This document shows positions 26,255 through 35,455 of a stretch of DNA of 64,000 nucleotides, one piece after another. The translations under genes and the position numbers were made by a program. Each line of letters starts with the position of its first letter. The stretch's first letter is position 1. The notes beneath the pieces are model-generated. The model was not told the DNA's origin, did not search any database, and worked only from the letters and a program-made list of their open reading frames with translations. The DNA comes from Myxococcus fulvus (GTDB lineage Bacteria > Myxococcota > Myxococcia > Myxococcales > Myxococcaceae), in assembly GCF_900111765.1 (NCBI RefSeq), contig NZ_FOIB01000014.1, forward strand, positions 62,001 to 126,000, written 5' to 3'.

Positions 26255-26977
26255 GTGGAAGCCTCGCTCGCCACCGTGCGCAGGGCCGTGTTCCGCCTCG
26301 CCGAGCGGGGGGCGGCGCTGTCCGCGCTCTACCATCGCGCGCGACTGGTGGGGGCCGAGCACGTGCCAGCCCAGGGTCCCGTGCTGTTGGTGGGAAACCA
26401 TGGCGTCTGGGGTTACGAGACACCGGCCTTCTTCCACCTGCTGCACCGGGCGACGGGACGCTGGGCGCTGGGGCTGGCCGAGCGCGGCTTCTTCCGCATC
26501 CCCGTCATCCGCACGGTGTTGCCGTGGCTGGGCGGGGTGGAGGGGACGAAGGACAACGCGCTGGCGGCGCTGAAGCAGGGGGCGCTGGTGGTGTGCTACC
26601 CCGGCGGCGCGCGCGAGGTCTTCAAGCGTCCCCCAGGCCGCTATCAGCTCCGGTGGGAGCAGGCCCTGGGCTTCGCGCACGTGGCCGCGCGCGCGGGGGT
26701 GCCGGTGGTGCCCTTCGCGGGCTTCGGGGTGGATGACACGTTCCTGTTCCCTCCGGGCGAGGCGAAGCTGGGCGTGCGGCTCACCGACGAGGAGAAGTAC
26801 CGCGTGCCCCTGCTCGTGGGGTTGGGGCCGCTGCCCTTCCCGGTGCGGCTGACCTTCGCGTTGGGAAGCCCGCACATGCCGCCGCCGGCCGGAGCGTCCG
26901 AGTCCCGCCTGCGTGCGTTTCGCGACCGGGTGGCCGCGAGCGTGCACCGGTTGATGGTGATGGCCCGCCATGCTTGA
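26255..26977 (+). CDS. Lysophospholipid/DGAT2-like acyltransferase
   Basis: The 240-residue product is a PlsC-fold acyltransferase. The active-site His is in LLVGNHGVWGYETPAFF, where the usual H-x4-D is shifted (NHGVWGYE). VVCYPGGAREVFKRPPGRY matches the second conserved block, in the PGGxxE form of DGAT2/TMEM68-like enzymes. It should transfer an acyl chain to a lysolipid or diacylglycerol at the inner membrane. Translation starts at a GTG at 26255. The gene overlaps the next one by 8 bp. Confidence 0.8.
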   Translation: MEASLATVRRAVFRLAERGAALSALYHRARLVGAEHVPAQGPVLLVGNHGVWGYETPAFFHLLHRATGRWALGLAERGFFRIPVIRTVLPWLGGVEGTKDNALAALKQGALVVCYPGGAREVFKRPPGRYQLRWEQALGFAHVAARAGVPVVPFAGFGVDDTFLFPPGEAKLGVRLTDEEKYRVPLLVGLGPLPFPVRLTFALGSPHMPPPAGASESRLRAFRDRVAASVHRLMVMARHA

Positions 26978-27869
26978 GCCGCCCTCCTCTTCCCTGGAGC
27001 GTCGTCGCACCGCGCCCCTCGTCCCGGACGTGGAGGACATCCCCTCCGGCTACGAGCGACTGGTGTGCGAGGAGCGCCCGGTGAAGGGCACGTCGGTGCG
27101 GCTGTTCACCTTTCCCGACAGCGACACGGACCCATCGCGCACCGTGGTGTGTCTGCCGGGCCTGGGCGCCAGTGGTCGCTCCTTCGCGCCGATGGAGCCC
27201 TTGTCCCGCCTGTTCCGTCTGCTGTTGTGGACGCCGCCCCTGCACACCCCGGCCACGCACTCGCCGCTCGCGTGGAATCTGGCCGTGCTGGACCATGTCG
27301 AGGCGCGGCTGCCGGAGCGCTTCGCGCTGGTGGGCTCGTCCTATGGGAGCCTGCTGTCCATCGCCTTCGCGCTGGCGCATCCGGAGCGGGTGCGGGCGCT
27401 GGTGCTCGTGTCGCCCGTGGCCAGCGTGCGCCGGGTGAGGCGGCTGGCGGTGTCGCTGTCGACGCTGGTGCGCGCGCCTCGGCCCCTGGCGTACCTGGTG
27501 GCGCCCATGGTGGCGCGGGTGCTGGGTGGCGCGCGGCTGCCGCCGGAGGGGCGCGCGGAAATCGTGCGCGAGGCGCGCAGGCTGACGCCCCTGGAGCTCT
27601 TGCGTCGACTGCGGGACGTGCTGGCCGCGGACTTCCACCCCCGGCTGCACGAGCTGCGCGTGCCCACGCTGGTCATCCAGGGCGGCAGGGATTTGCTGGT
27701 GCCGCCCGAGGCCGCGGTGGACGTGGCCCGGCACATCCCCGGAGCGAGGCTGGAGCTGCTGCGCGACGCGAGCCACTTGCCGTACATGAGCCACCCGGAG
27801 GCGTTCAACGCCCTCGTGGGGGCCTTCCTCGAGGAGTATGGGGTCGCCCCCCGGGAGCTGCGTGGATGA
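26970..27869 (+). CDS. Alpha/beta hydrolase
   Basis: The 299-residue protein has a classical alpha/beta-hydrolase core. The nucleophile elbow is GSSYGS (Ser near residue 123), the acid lies in VIQGGRDLLVPPEAA, and the catalytic His is in RDASHLPYMSHPEAF. The oxyanion region follows VVCLPGLGASGRSF. It overlaps both neighbours, so it belongs to a three-gene operon with a lipid acyltransferase and proline dehydrogenase. An esterase or lipase acting on the acyltransferase product is plausible; the substrate is unknown. Confidence 0.85.
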   Translation: MLEPPSSSLERRRTAPLVPDVEDIPSGYERLVCEERPVKGTSVRLFTFPDSDTDPSRTVVCLPGLGASGRSFAPMEPLSRLFRLLLWTPPLHTPATHSPLAWNLAVLDHVEARLPERFALVGSSYGSLLSIAFALAHPERVRALVLVSPVASVRRVRRLAVSLSTLVRAPRPLAYLVAPMVARVLGGARLPPEGRAEIVREARRLTPLELLRRLRDVLAADFHPRLHELRVPTLVIQGGRDLLVPPEAAVDVARHIPGARLELLRDASHLPYMSHPEAFNALVGAFLEEYGVAPRELRG

Positions 27870-28804
27870 GCGCCATCGCCGAACAGTGGTCTCGCGGAGC
27901 CCTGATGTTCCTGTCGCGGCAGACGGGCCTGAAGGACTGGGCCACGCGGCTGCCTCCGCTCAAGAAGCTGTCGCGGCGCTTCGTCGCCGGCGAGACGCTC
28001 GACGAGGCGATGGACGCGGTGAAGGCGCTCACCGCGAGAGGGCTGTCGGCGTCCTTCGACCACCTCAACGAGGCGGTGAAGGACGCGGCGGAGACGCGCG
28101 ACGAGGTGCGCGAGTACCGCCGGCTGCTCGCGCGCATCGACCAGACGGGGGTGCGGGCCAACGTGTCGCTGAAGCTGACGCAGTGCGGGCTGCTGCTCGA
28201 CGAAGCGCTGGCGCTGGAGAACGCGCGACAGGTGGTGGCGGACGCCACGTCACGCGGCTCGTTCGTGCGCATCGACATGGAGCACGGCGCGGTGACGCAG
28301 GTGACGTTGGACATCGTGCGCAAGCTCCACGCCGAGTTCGGCGAGCCGCACGTGGGCGCGGTGCTGCAGAGCTGCCTGCGGCGCACGGAGGCGGACGCCC
28401 GCGCGCTGTGCGCGGAGCGGGTGCGCATCCGTCTGTGCAAGGGCGCCTATCTGGAGAGCGAGGACATCGCCTACCCAGACAAGGCGGACGTGGACGCGAG
28501 CTTCGTGCGGTGCATGAAGGTGCTGCTCGACAGCGGCGTGTATCACGGCATCGCCACGCACGATGAGCGGATGATTGACGCGACGCTGGAGCACGCCGCG
28601 CGGCGCGGACTGCCTCGCGGTGCGTTCGAATTCCAGATGCTCCATGGCATCCGCGCGGACCTGCAACGCCAGCTGGCGGACCAGGGGCATCCGGTGCGCG
28701 TGTATGTCCCGTACGGTCGCCACTGGTATCCCTATCTCATGCGCCGCATGGCCGAGCGGCCGGCGAACCTGGCCTTCGTGCTGAAGAACCTCGCGCGAGG
28801 TTGA
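27866..28804 (+). CDS. putA: Proline dehydrogenase
   Basis: The 312-residue product is a monofunctional proline dehydrogenase, a FAD enzyme that oxidises proline to pyrroline-5-carboxylate at the membrane. Typical TIM-barrel blocks are present: RANVSLKLTQCGLLLD, RLCKGAYLESEDIAYP, THDERMIDATLEHA, FEFQMLHGIR and VPYGRHWYPYLMRRMAERPAN. The length equals that of Gram-positive and Deinococcus-type enzymes. The start overlaps the hydrolase stop by 4 bp. The P5C dehydrogenase partner is not in the window. The gene symbol is given by function; no aldehyde dehydrogenase domain is fused. Confidence 0.9.
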   Translation: MSAIAEQWSRGALMFLSRQTGLKDWATRLPPLKKLSRRFVAGETLDEAMDAVKALTARGLSASFDHLNEAVKDAAETRDEVREYRRLLARIDQTGVRANVSLKLTQCGLLLDEALALENARQVVADATSRGSFVRIDMEHGAVTQVTLDIVRKLHAEFGEPHVGAVLQSCLRRTEADARALCAERVRIRLCKGAYLESEDIAYPDKADVDASFVRCMKVLLDSGVYHGIATHDERMIDATLEHAARRGLPRGAFEFQMLHGIRADLQRQLADQGHPVRVYVPYGRHWYPYLMRRMAERPANLAFVLKNLARG

Positions 28805-28976
28805 AGCGGACACCGCCCCCCTCGTGGCCGATTGAACAGACGTCCCGTCCGCGAGTCGTGAGCGCTCAGGATTCGGGGGCCGCGTGCGTCCTTCTCCCAC
28901 GGGAATTCCTGTCGTCCCGCCACCACGACGCCGTGCCAGGACACCCGGGCGCACCGCACCCGGCAGGGGGAAGCAC

Positions 28977-29837
28977 ATGGCCATCCATCTCCGACTCCGG
29001 AGCCGTGCTCGCGTGTGCGGCGCGCTCCTCTTCGCCCTCGGGCTCGCGTGCGCGGGAGGCGGCACGGGCGGCTCGGGGCGACCCGACGTGCCCATCGAGC
29101 AGGACGCAGCCCGACTCCACGAGGCGCGACAGGTCGCCGTGCGCGTGGCGGCGCTGGCCGGCACCGTGCGCGAGGTCGGCTCCAAGCTGGAGCTCACGTT
29201 CTGGTCCGAGCAGGGCGCGCTGACGCTGGTGGGCTACCAGGCCCAGGAGCGCGGCGGACGCGCGGGCCGCCCCGTGGACGCCGCGGAGCTCCAGCGGCAG
29301 GTGGCCACGCGGCTTCTGTCCACCGCGCGACAGCCTCCAGGGGAAGTGGTGCTGACGCTCGAGCGCCGGGCCTCCTCGTGGCGGGTGGACCCACCCCTCG
29401 TGCTCTCTGGTGAGCGTCCGCAGGGAGCCCGTGGTGCACCAGGCCGACGCGAGGCCGGCACCCCCGAGCCCGGCGCCGTGGTGGAGGGAATGAAGAAGCT
29501 GCTCGCGCCGGTGCGTGTGCCGGTGGGAGGCAGCGCGTGGGCGGACGTGACGGTGCGGCTGCGGGACGGGCGCGTGGTGGGCTGGGGGCTGCAGGACTGG
29601 CGCGAGCTGCGGGGGGGCCGGGACGACGCGACGCGACCGGTGTCGCGACGGGTTCTGGAGGAGACGGCCTCGGTGCTGCTGCTCCATGCGCCGGCGACGG
29701 GGACGCGCTCGCTGCAGTTGGGGCTGCGCCTGGTGCACGAGCCGGGCGCGGCGGCCGCGAGCGGCTGGGTGGAGGTGTCGTCGGTGAGCGCCGCGCCGAG
29801 TCCCAGCGGGGGCATCTCCTCGCTCCTCCTGCCCTGA
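28977..29837 (+). CDS. Lipoprotein of unknown function
   Basis: The 286-residue product starts with a lipoprotein signal ending ALGLACAGG (Cys about residue 25), so it should be lipid-anchored in the envelope. The rest has alternating polar strands and no known motif. A Gly/Arg-rich linker lies near 140-170 (GERPQGARGAPGRREAG). An AGGGGGA ribosome binding site sits 6 bp before the ATG at 28977. The C-terminus ends hydrophobic (GGISSLLLP). It converges on an outer membrane protein gene across a strong terminator. Confidence 0.75.
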   Translation: MAIHLRLRSRARVCGALLFALGLACAGGGTGGSGRPDVPIEQDAARLHEARQVAVRVAALAGTVREVGSKLELTFWSEQGALTLVGYQAQERGGRAGRPVDAAELQRQVATRLLSTARQPPGEVVLTLERRASSWRVDPPLVLSGERPQGARGAPGRREAGTPEPGAVVEGMKKLLAPVRVPVGGSAWADVTVRLRDGRVVGWGLQDWRELRGGRDDATRPVSRRVLEETASVLLLHAPATGTRSLQLGLRLVHEPGAAAASGWVEVSSVSAAPSPSGGISSLLLP

Positions 29838-29842
29838 AACGA

Positions 29843-29892
29843 CACGAGCCCCGACGCGCGGTGGAGACCTCCAACCGTGCGCGGGGCTCGTG
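29843..29892. terminator. Bidirectional terminator hairpin
   Basis: CACGAGCCCC (29843-29852) pairs with GGGGCTCGTG (29883-29892). The stem continues inward for about 8 more pairs with one bulged A and one G-T pair. It sits between convergent genes and should stop transcription from both sides. Confidence 0.8.
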
Positions 29893-29914
29893 GGTCCTAC
29901 GTACGACCTACGGT

Positions 29915-30478
29915 CTAGAAGTAACCGCCGATGGTCGTGGACACGCCGAACGTCACGTCCACGTCGTCACCCAGGCCGATGGCCAGACGGGGGCCGGCGC
30001 CGACGAAGAAGTGGCTGGTGATGTGGTACAGGAACGGCGCGTAGCCATCCAGGATGACGGTGGAGAGGCTGCCCGTCCCGTCCTGCATGCCAATGATGTT
30101 GTCACCGACGAACAGCGTGACACCGGCCTTCGGCCACACGGAGATCTTCTCCCCCAGCGCGATGTTGTAGCCCACGCGCGCGCCGATACCGAAGGCGGCC
30201 TGGGAGTCATCATCACCAAAGTTCACGCGCAGCTGCACGTTGCCGCCGACGGAGAGGTTCTCCTTGAGGAAGTAATCGGCGCTCGGCGCGAGGTGGAAGT
30301 AGCCGCCCCCCGCACCCTCCGTCGTGTAGCCCAGGTTCGCGTACGCATCCGAGCTGACGACAATCTGCCCGGCGTTACCGAAGCTCCCCGAACCGCCACC
30401 CGTCTCCTGCGCGCTCGCCGTCGACGCCACCATCAACCCTGCCGCCACGGCCATCGCCTGCCACTGATTTGCCTTCAT
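29915..30478 (-). CDS. Outer membrane beta-barrel protein
   Basis: The 187-residue product has a signal peptide (cleavage after ASTASA, about residue 23). The rest has alternating hydrophobic/polar strands such as ISVWPKAGVTLFVG and HFFVGAGPRLAIGLG, and it ends in Phe (STTIGGYF), as expected for an eight-stranded barrel recognised by the BAM complex. The function is unknown. The ribosome binding site GGAGG is strong (7 bp before the ATG), suggesting an abundant protein. Confidence 0.8.
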   Translation of the reverse strand: MKANQWQAMAVAAGLMVASTASAQETGGGSGSFGNAGQIVVSSDAYANLGYTTEGAGGGYFHLAPSADYFLKENLSVGGNVQLRVNFGDDDSQAAFGIGARVGYNIALGEKISVWPKAGVTLFVGDNIIGMQDGTGSLSTVILDGYAPFLYHITSHFFVGAGPRLAIGLGDDVDVTFGVSTTIGGYF

Positions 30479-31067
30479 GAAGCGTCCCTCCGTTGCGTTA
30501 GCCCGCGGTCATTCCCGGGCGCTCGGCGGCCCCTTCTAGTCAATGGGCGAAAGCGTGCATCCTTTTTTCGTGCTTCATGTGTCGGCTATCACATCACCAC
30601 TACTTGAGAATTCGCGCAGGACCGTACGACCAGGGTCCCATGGGCCCGGAGAACGGGGCTTTGGCGGAGGCCTCCCACGGGGGCCGCGCGGTGGGGCCCG
30701 GCGTGAGACATCGCTGAGACACGGCGCCGGAGCACTCGCGTCACGCCTGGAGCCCGCGGACGAGAAGGCGCGGCCGGGTGGAGGAGTCACGTTTCCCGGC
30801 CGGCCTCCCCATTCGCGAAGTCCCGCGCACCAGGCGGCCCTGACCGCCCGGGAGGAGTGCGCGGCACGAAGCGTTGGATAGCAATCACCGAGCCACCCGC
30901 GCGCCCGGGCGAAATCAATCCCTTGTCACGCCAGGGCCCTCGGTGGACGCGCGGAGGTGGGACCCGCTCATCCCAGAAGCGAACAGTCTTGCAATGATTG
31001 GCATGACTGGCGTTGCCGTGTGCCTCTAGGATTCCAGCAGGTGCCCCGTTCGCGGTGGGAGGGGACC
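30479..31067. other. Divergent intergenic region, no gene seen
   Basis: This 589-bp region lies between the barrel gene (minus) and the Memo-family gene (plus). A moderately AT-rich patch at about 30550-30610 probably belongs to the barrel promoter. Open frames in the rest lack ribosome binding sites and normal codon bias. No repeat or RNA gene was recognised. Confidence 0.4.
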
Positions 31068-31856
31068 ATGCCTCGAGTGCGCACGCCCGCGGTCGCGGGT
31101 TCCTTCTATCCGGCCCAGCCCTCCACGCTGGCCACCCAGCTGGACACGTGGCTGGAGCAGGCGCGTGTGCCGGGGGACGCGCCGCCCGCGGCGCTCATCG
31201 TCCCCCATGCCGCGTATGTCTATTCCGGCGGAGTGGCGGCGGCGGCCTACGCCGCGCTGTGGGCGCGCCGCACCGCGCGCACGCGGGTGCTGCTGCTGGG
31301 CCCCAGCCACTTCGTTCCCCTGCGGGGCGTGGCGTATCCGGAGGTGGACCTGCTGTGCACGCCCCTGGGAGACGTGCGGCTGGATGAAGGGCTGCGCGAG
31401 CGGGCCATGCGGCTGCCCCAGGTGACGGCGTCGACGGGGGCGCACGAGGCGGAGCATGGGCTGGAGGTGCAGCTCCCCTTCCTGCAGCGGGTGCTGGAGC
31501 ACTTCACGGTGCTGCCGTTGGTGGTGGGCCGGGGCGCGTCGGACGCGGTGGCCCAGGTGCTGGAGGCGCTGTGGGACGAGGACGTGGTGCCCGTCATCAC
31601 CTCGGACCTGTCCCATCACCTGCCCTACGAGCAGGCCTCGCGCGCGGACCGGGTGACGGCGGCGCGGGTGCTGTCGTTGGAGGAGCCGCTGGACGCGGGG
31701 AGCGCGTGTGGCGCGGAGGCCATCAACGGGCTCTTGCGCGTGGCGAAGCGGCGGGGGCTGCGGCCCCGGATGGTGGCGCTGCGCAGCTCCGGGGATGCGT
31801 TCGGCGCGCACGAAGGCGTGGTGGGCTACGGGGCCTTCGTCTTCGACGCGCCGTGA
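31068..31856 (+). CDS. AmmeMemoRadiSam system protein B (Memo family)
   Basis: The 262-residue product is a Memo-family protein. Typical blocks are PAVAGSFYPAQPSTL at the N-terminus, LIVPHAAYVYSGGVAAAAY, LLGPSHFVPLRGVA, EHGLEVQLPFLQ, VITSDLSHHLPYEQA and ACGAEAINGLL. The conserved His residues line a dioxygenase-like metal pocket. Usual partners AMMECR1 and a radical SAM protein are not next to it. The function is unknown; Memo proteins are linked to redox chemistry. A GGAGGGG ribosome binding site precedes the ATG at 31068. Confidence 0.9.
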   Translation: MPRVRTPAVAGSFYPAQPSTLATQLDTWLEQARVPGDAPPAALIVPHAAYVYSGGVAAAAYAALWARRTARTRVLLLGPSHFVPLRGVAYPEVDLLCTPLGDVRLDEGLRERAMRLPQVTASTGAHEAEHGLEVQLPFLQRVLEHFTVLPLVVGRGASDAVAQVLEALWDEDVVPVITSDLSHHLPYEQASRADRVTAARVLSLEEPLDAGSACGAEAINGLLRVAKRRGLRPRMVALRSSGDAFGAHEGVVGYGAFVFDAP

Positions 31857-31857
31857 G

Positions 31858-32472
31858 TCAGTCGTCCCAGGAGAGGGTGTACTCGCTGTCGAGCAGCGAC
31901 GTCTGGCGGCCCCGCACCTGGATGTCCTGGGCGCCGACAGCCTGGAGCGCGCCCTCGAGCATGCCCTCGTTGTAGGCGACGGGGGTGAAGATGCGGCGCA
32001 TGTGGATGCGGCCCGCGCGGGCGCTCGTCCACTCCACCACCAGCTCACCGAAGTCGATGGCCATGCGGTAGGCCTCCGGCAGCATGTTGACCAGCTGCTT
32101 CGGGTCGCCGCCCACCTGCTGGCGCACCTCCGAGCCGAACATGGAGTGCACGAAGGCGAGCGTGCCCTGGACGCCAATCTGGCGCATCGCCTCCTCGAAG
32201 CCGCCCAGCTGGGGCGCGAGCAGGTGGGCCGCGGCGAAGAACAGCCGCATGAAGGGCGGCACCGGGTACAGCTCGGTGGGGTCCAGGTCCGCCGGCATGT
32301 CGCCCGCGTCGACGATGCGCTTCACCGCCTGCTCACCGCCCAGGAAGCGCACGGTGTCGAGCACGGCGGCGAAGTGCATGCCCCGGATGTGCTCGGAAGG
32401 CTGCACGAGCGCGAGCCGCGCCTCCAGCTCGCGCTGGACGTCCTCAGGCGTGTTCCAGATGCCGCGTTCCAT
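31858..32472 (-). CDS. TIGR02265-family myxobacterial protein
   Basis: The 204-residue product belongs to the DUF2378/TIGR02265 group, a large paralogous family known mainly from myxobacteria. Family traits are the helical GMHFAAVLDTVRFLGGEQAV, the Arg-rich MRLFFAAAHLLAP, GFEEAMRQIG, and GELVVEWTSARAGRIHMRRI followed by the short GVAYNEGMLEGAL-like block. The function is unknown; the fold is probably a small-molecule-binding sheet. Only 1 bp separates its stop from that of the convergent Memo gene. Confidence 0.85.
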   Translation of the reverse strand: MERGIWNTPEDVQRELEARLALVQPSEHIRGMHFAAVLDTVRFLGGEQAVKRIVDAGDMPADLDPTELYPVPPFMRLFFAAAHLLAPQLGGFEEAMRQIGVQGTLAFVHSMFGSEVRQQVGGDPKQLVNMLPEAYRMAIDFGELVVEWTSARAGRIHMRRIFTPVAYNEGMLEGALQAVGAQDIQVRGRQTSLLDSEYTLSWDD

Positions 32473-32627
32473 GAGAGCCGACCTCCACCGTGAAAAAATC
32501 CGCGCGGAATGCTCGCACAGCTTGCTCGCGCGCGCGAACTCCTTGGAGGGCTCGCGCCGTCTGACGCGCGCTCCGCGTGAAGCACGGGCTGACGCACGAG
32601 GTCGGGTGGCGCCCTCGCGCGGGGCCG

Positions 32628-33344
32628 CTACGTCTTCTTGCCGCCGGCCCTGGAGGGATTGGGCCGGGGGAAACCATGCTCATACAGGAGCGGGCGCAGC
32701 TTCTCGTACTGGTCCCAGGTGGCGAGCTGCTCGGTGATGTGCGCGGGCAGGGCGTCGAGCCTCGCGCCCCGCTCGAGCAGCACCTTCACCACCGGGTTGT
32801 CGTCGTCGAAGAAGCCATGGGCCAGCGGGGTCAGCTCGAACTTGTCCTTCTGCTCCAGGGGCGCGCCCGCGTCGAGCAGCAGGTTCACCAGCTTCACGTT
32901 TCCCGAGCGCGCGGCGGACTGCAGGGGCGACATGCTCTTGGTGCCCTGGATTCCGTCGAGCGGGACGTCCTCCTCGAGCAGGCGCTTCACCACGGGGACG
33001 TGCTCGTGGAGCACCGCCTGGAACAGGGGCGTCACCTTGGACCTGTGCATCTGCGCCGCCGCGTCCGCGCCCGCGTCGAGCAGCAGGTTCACGACCTTCA
33101 GGTGCCCTTCCCGGGCCGCGACGTGGAGCGGAGTCTGCCCCGTCGTGGGCTCCGCGCTGTGGACCGGGACGCCCCGCGCGAGCAGGGCCTTCACGGCGGC
33201 CACGTCGCCCTTCGCGGAGGCGGCCTCCAGTGCCCGGGCGTCATCTCCATACGGCGCGGGCGCGCGCTTCGCGGAGGCGCCACGCTTCTTCGTCCCCGCG
33301 GGCTTCGCGGGGGAGGTCTTCTTCGTCTTCGTCTTCTGGGCCAT
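32628..33344 (-). CDS. Ankyrin repeat protein
   Basis: The 238-residue product has a Lys/Ala-rich basic N-terminus (residues 1-32, disordered, maybe nucleic acid or envelope contact) followed by five ankyrin repeats (about 36-200). The TPLHVAAREGHLKVVNLLLD and SPLQSAARSGNVKLVNLLLD copies are almost canonical. The C-terminus is basic. No signal peptide is seen, so it should be a cytosolic binding protein with an unknown partner. The basic head could also drive membrane association. Confidence 0.88.
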   Translation of the reverse strand: MAQKTKTKKTSPAKPAGTKKRGASAKRAPAPYGDDARALEAASAKGDVAAVKALLARGVPVHSAEPTTGQTPLHVAAREGHLKVVNLLLDAGADAAAQMHRSKVTPLFQAVLHEHVPVVKRLLEEDVPLDGIQGTKSMSPLQSAARSGNVKLVNLLLDAGAPLEQKDKFELTPLAHGFFDDDNPVVKVLLERGARLDALPAHITEQLATWDQYEKLRPLLYEHGFPRPNPSRAGGKKT

Positions 33345-33358
33345 TCAGCGCTCTTGGT

Positions 33359-33688
33359 TCAGGAACCAAGGGGGCCGGCGGCTCGGGGGGTGGTGGATGC
33401 TTCCTCTTTTCGGAGCTTCGCGTCGAGCAGGAAGTTGCCGAACGGCACCAGCGACGCGCCGAACGCGAACACCACGCGCGAGAAGGACCAGCGCAGGGCG
33501 ATGGCCACCTCCATCAGCGCGAAGAGGTACAGCACGAACAACAGCCCGTGGGCCATGCCCGCGAAGCGCACCGCCAGGGGCATCCCCGCCGCGTACTTCA
33601 GGGGCATCGCGATGAACAGCAGCGCGATGAAGGACAGGCCCTCCAGCAGGGCCACGGCGCGGAATCGTCCAAGAGGGGTCTTCAGCAT
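33359..33688 (-). CDS. DUF3817 integral membrane protein
   Basis: The 109-residue product has three transmembrane helices and the DUF3817 pattern: RFRAVALLEGLSFIALLF, MPLKYAAGMPLAVRFAGMAH, and GLLFVLYLFALMEVA. Bacterial members are small, unknown membrane proteins. A GAGGAGA ribosome binding site lies 6 bp before the ATG at 33688, which decides the start over an upstream frame to 33751. It sits 14 bp after the ankyrin gene start, in the same direction, and might be its co-transcribed upstream neighbour. Confidence 0.8.
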   Translation of the reverse strand: MLKTPLGRFRAVALLEGLSFIALLFIAMPLKYAAGMPLAVRFAGMAHGLLFVLYLFALMEVAIALRWSFSRVVFAFGASLVPFGNFLLDAKLRKEEASTTPRAAGPLGS

Positions 33689-33882
33689 GAGGGTCTCCTC
33701 GTCCTCTCTCCCACCCCCGGGCCTGTCCGTCCATGCGTCAGGGTGACGCACCCGGTGGCACGCTCGCCCGCCAGGTGTGCCCGGCGCGCACCCCTCCGCC
33801 TTCGAGCCGTGTCATGCCGAGCGCTAGAATGGACGGTGGGCAGGACGTCTGCGTCCGCCCGGACCCACGAGGGGGGAACATC

Positions 33883-34287
33883 ATGTCGGGAAACGACAAG
33901 CTGGAGTCCACCATCCAGGTGCCGCGCGCGGACCGGAAGGGGGCGAAGCTGGTGCTGGAGCGCCCCTCCGGCACGCTCAACACCGTGGCCATGCGGCTGG
34001 TGGTGAGCGGGAAGATGCAGGGCCAGGAGCGGCGGCAGCTGCACTCGGCCACCTTCAGCGGAGAGACCACGCTGCCCCTGCCAGATGACTTCCTGCCGAG
34101 CGCGGCGCAGGGCTTCGTGCGCGTGGTGTTCTCCGTGGCCGACCCCGCGGGCGTGGGAGCCCGGTTCCTCCAGCGCGCCTCGCTCGTCTTCGAGAAGGGC
34201 ACCAAGGAGGCCCTCTGGGATGACTTCTCGCTGGAGAAGGGCTCGGTGGCGGACTTCATCACCCTGACCTGGACGGTGGTGGAATGA
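33883..34287 (+). CDS. Small beta-rich protein of unknown function
   Basis: The 134-residue product lacks a signal peptide and membrane helix. Its sequence is mostly beta strands (KLVLERPSGTLNTVAMRLVV, FVRVVFSVADPAGV), ending with DFITLTWTVVE, which suggests an immunoglobulin-like or C2-like sandwich. I do not recognise a family. A GGGGGGAAC ribosome-binding sequence lies upstream of the ATG at 33883. Its stop overlaps the start of the next gene by 4 bp, so the two are co-translated. Confidence 0.7.
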   Translation: MSGNDKLESTIQVPRADRKGAKLVLERPSGTLNTVAMRLVVSGKMQGQERRQLHSATFSGETTLPLPDDFLPSAAQGFVRVVFSVADPAGVGARFLQRASLVFEKGTKEALWDDFSLEKGSVADFITLTWTVVE

Positions 34288-35447
34288 GGACGGCGCTCGC
34301 GCTGCTCACGGTGCTGGGTGCCAGTGTCGCGAGTGCCCAGGCCGTGCCGCCGAAGCCGAACACGGTGGAGCTGGACTTCCCGAGCATCCTGCGCGGCGGC
34401 TCGGAGGCGGCCGCGGGGTTGGATGTCGCCACGGCGGGAGAGCTGGTGCATCCGGCGAATCCCACGGCGCTGGTGGCGAGCCTGCGCGGCGTGGGCGCGG
34501 TGCTGAATGGGACGCAGGCCTCGTTCGCGCTGCAGTTCAATCCCTATCTGCTCACGGAGGGCTTCGAGCGGCTCTATTCGGAGGCGGTCGCCTCTCGCAA
34601 TGCGTCGCTCATCACGCGGCTGCTCCAGGACACGGCCATCACCCTGGGCATCGGACAGGACACGCCGTTTCCGGACGCGACGCCCGAGAAGGGCCGCTTC
34701 GCCACGGTGATGGCGGGCGTGTCGATGGACGTGCTCGGCGAGCGCAGCATCTACGGCGCGCGCTACAGCCAGTGCATCGCCAACGTGCTCGCGGACCCGA
34801 CCCTGTACGAGTTCCCCGACAAGCCCCTGCCCGGGGACTACGACAGCGCGGAGGACTTCAAGAAGGCGGACGCCGAGTACCGGGCCGCGATGGAGGCCAC
34901 TCGGCAGGCGGGCATCGCGCGAATCCGACAGGGGCTCCCCGCGTGCACGAAGGAGTCGCGCGCGTCGTCCAGTGCGCTGTTCCTCTCGGCGGGAGGACGC
35001 TGGGTGACGCCGGGGCTCGAGTCACGGGACGGTGATGGGGTCGCCATCCAGCGCGGCTTCGGCGCGGCCACGTTGGAGTTGTTGAGCGACGCGGACGCGA
35101 ACCTGGAGGTGGCCATGCAGGTCCGCGTGCTGCAGGAGCGCGCGCGTCCGGAGCTGTCGATGGAGAAGTGGGTGGACGTCGGCCTGTCGTTCGGCGTCGC
35201 GTCGCCGCGCTTCCAGCTCAAGCTGGAGGCGACCCAGTCCCTGCTGAAGCTGGGGGGCACGGAGTCGAGGCGGGCCAGTGTCGTGGCGAGCACGCGGGTG
35301 CGCCTGGGTGACAGCTTCACGGTGGGCCTGGGGGTGCAGGGGCAAGGCGAGGACATGTCCGATGCGCTCGGACAGATTCGCCCCAGCCTCGTGCTCGACC
35401 TGGCGGAGCTGCCCACGCTGCTCCAGTCGGTGCCGACTCCGAGGTGA
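34284..35447 (+). CDS. Exported beta-rich protein, possible outer membrane barrel
   Basis: The 387-residue product has a signal peptide (LTVLGASVASAQA, cleavage near residue 19). The mature part alternates short strands and loops; the last third has barrel-like strand pairs (WVDVGLSFGVASPRFQLKLEAT, RASVVASTRVRLGDSFTVGL). A two-Cys pair lies near residues 165-215. I do not recognise a family. It is co-translated with the small gene before it, so the pair may work together in the envelope. Confidence 0.7.
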   Translation: MRTALALLTVLGASVASAQAVPPKPNTVELDFPSILRGGSEAAAGLDVATAGELVHPANPTALVASLRGVGAVLNGTQASFALQFNPYLLTEGFERLYSEAVASRNASLITRLLQDTAITLGIGQDTPFPDATPEKGRFATVMAGVSMDVLGERSIYGARYSQCIANVLADPTLYEFPDKPLPGDYDSAEDFKKADAEYRAAMEATRQAGIARIRQGLPACTKESRASSSALFLSAGGRWVTPGLESRDGDGVAIQRGFGAATLELLSDADANLEVAMQVRVLQERARPELSMEKWVDVGLSFGVASPRFQLKLEATQSLLKLGGTESRRASVVASTRVRLGDSFTVGLGVQGQGEDMSDALGQIRPSLVLDLAELPTLLQSVPTPR

Positions 35448-35455
35448 ACCGTGGC

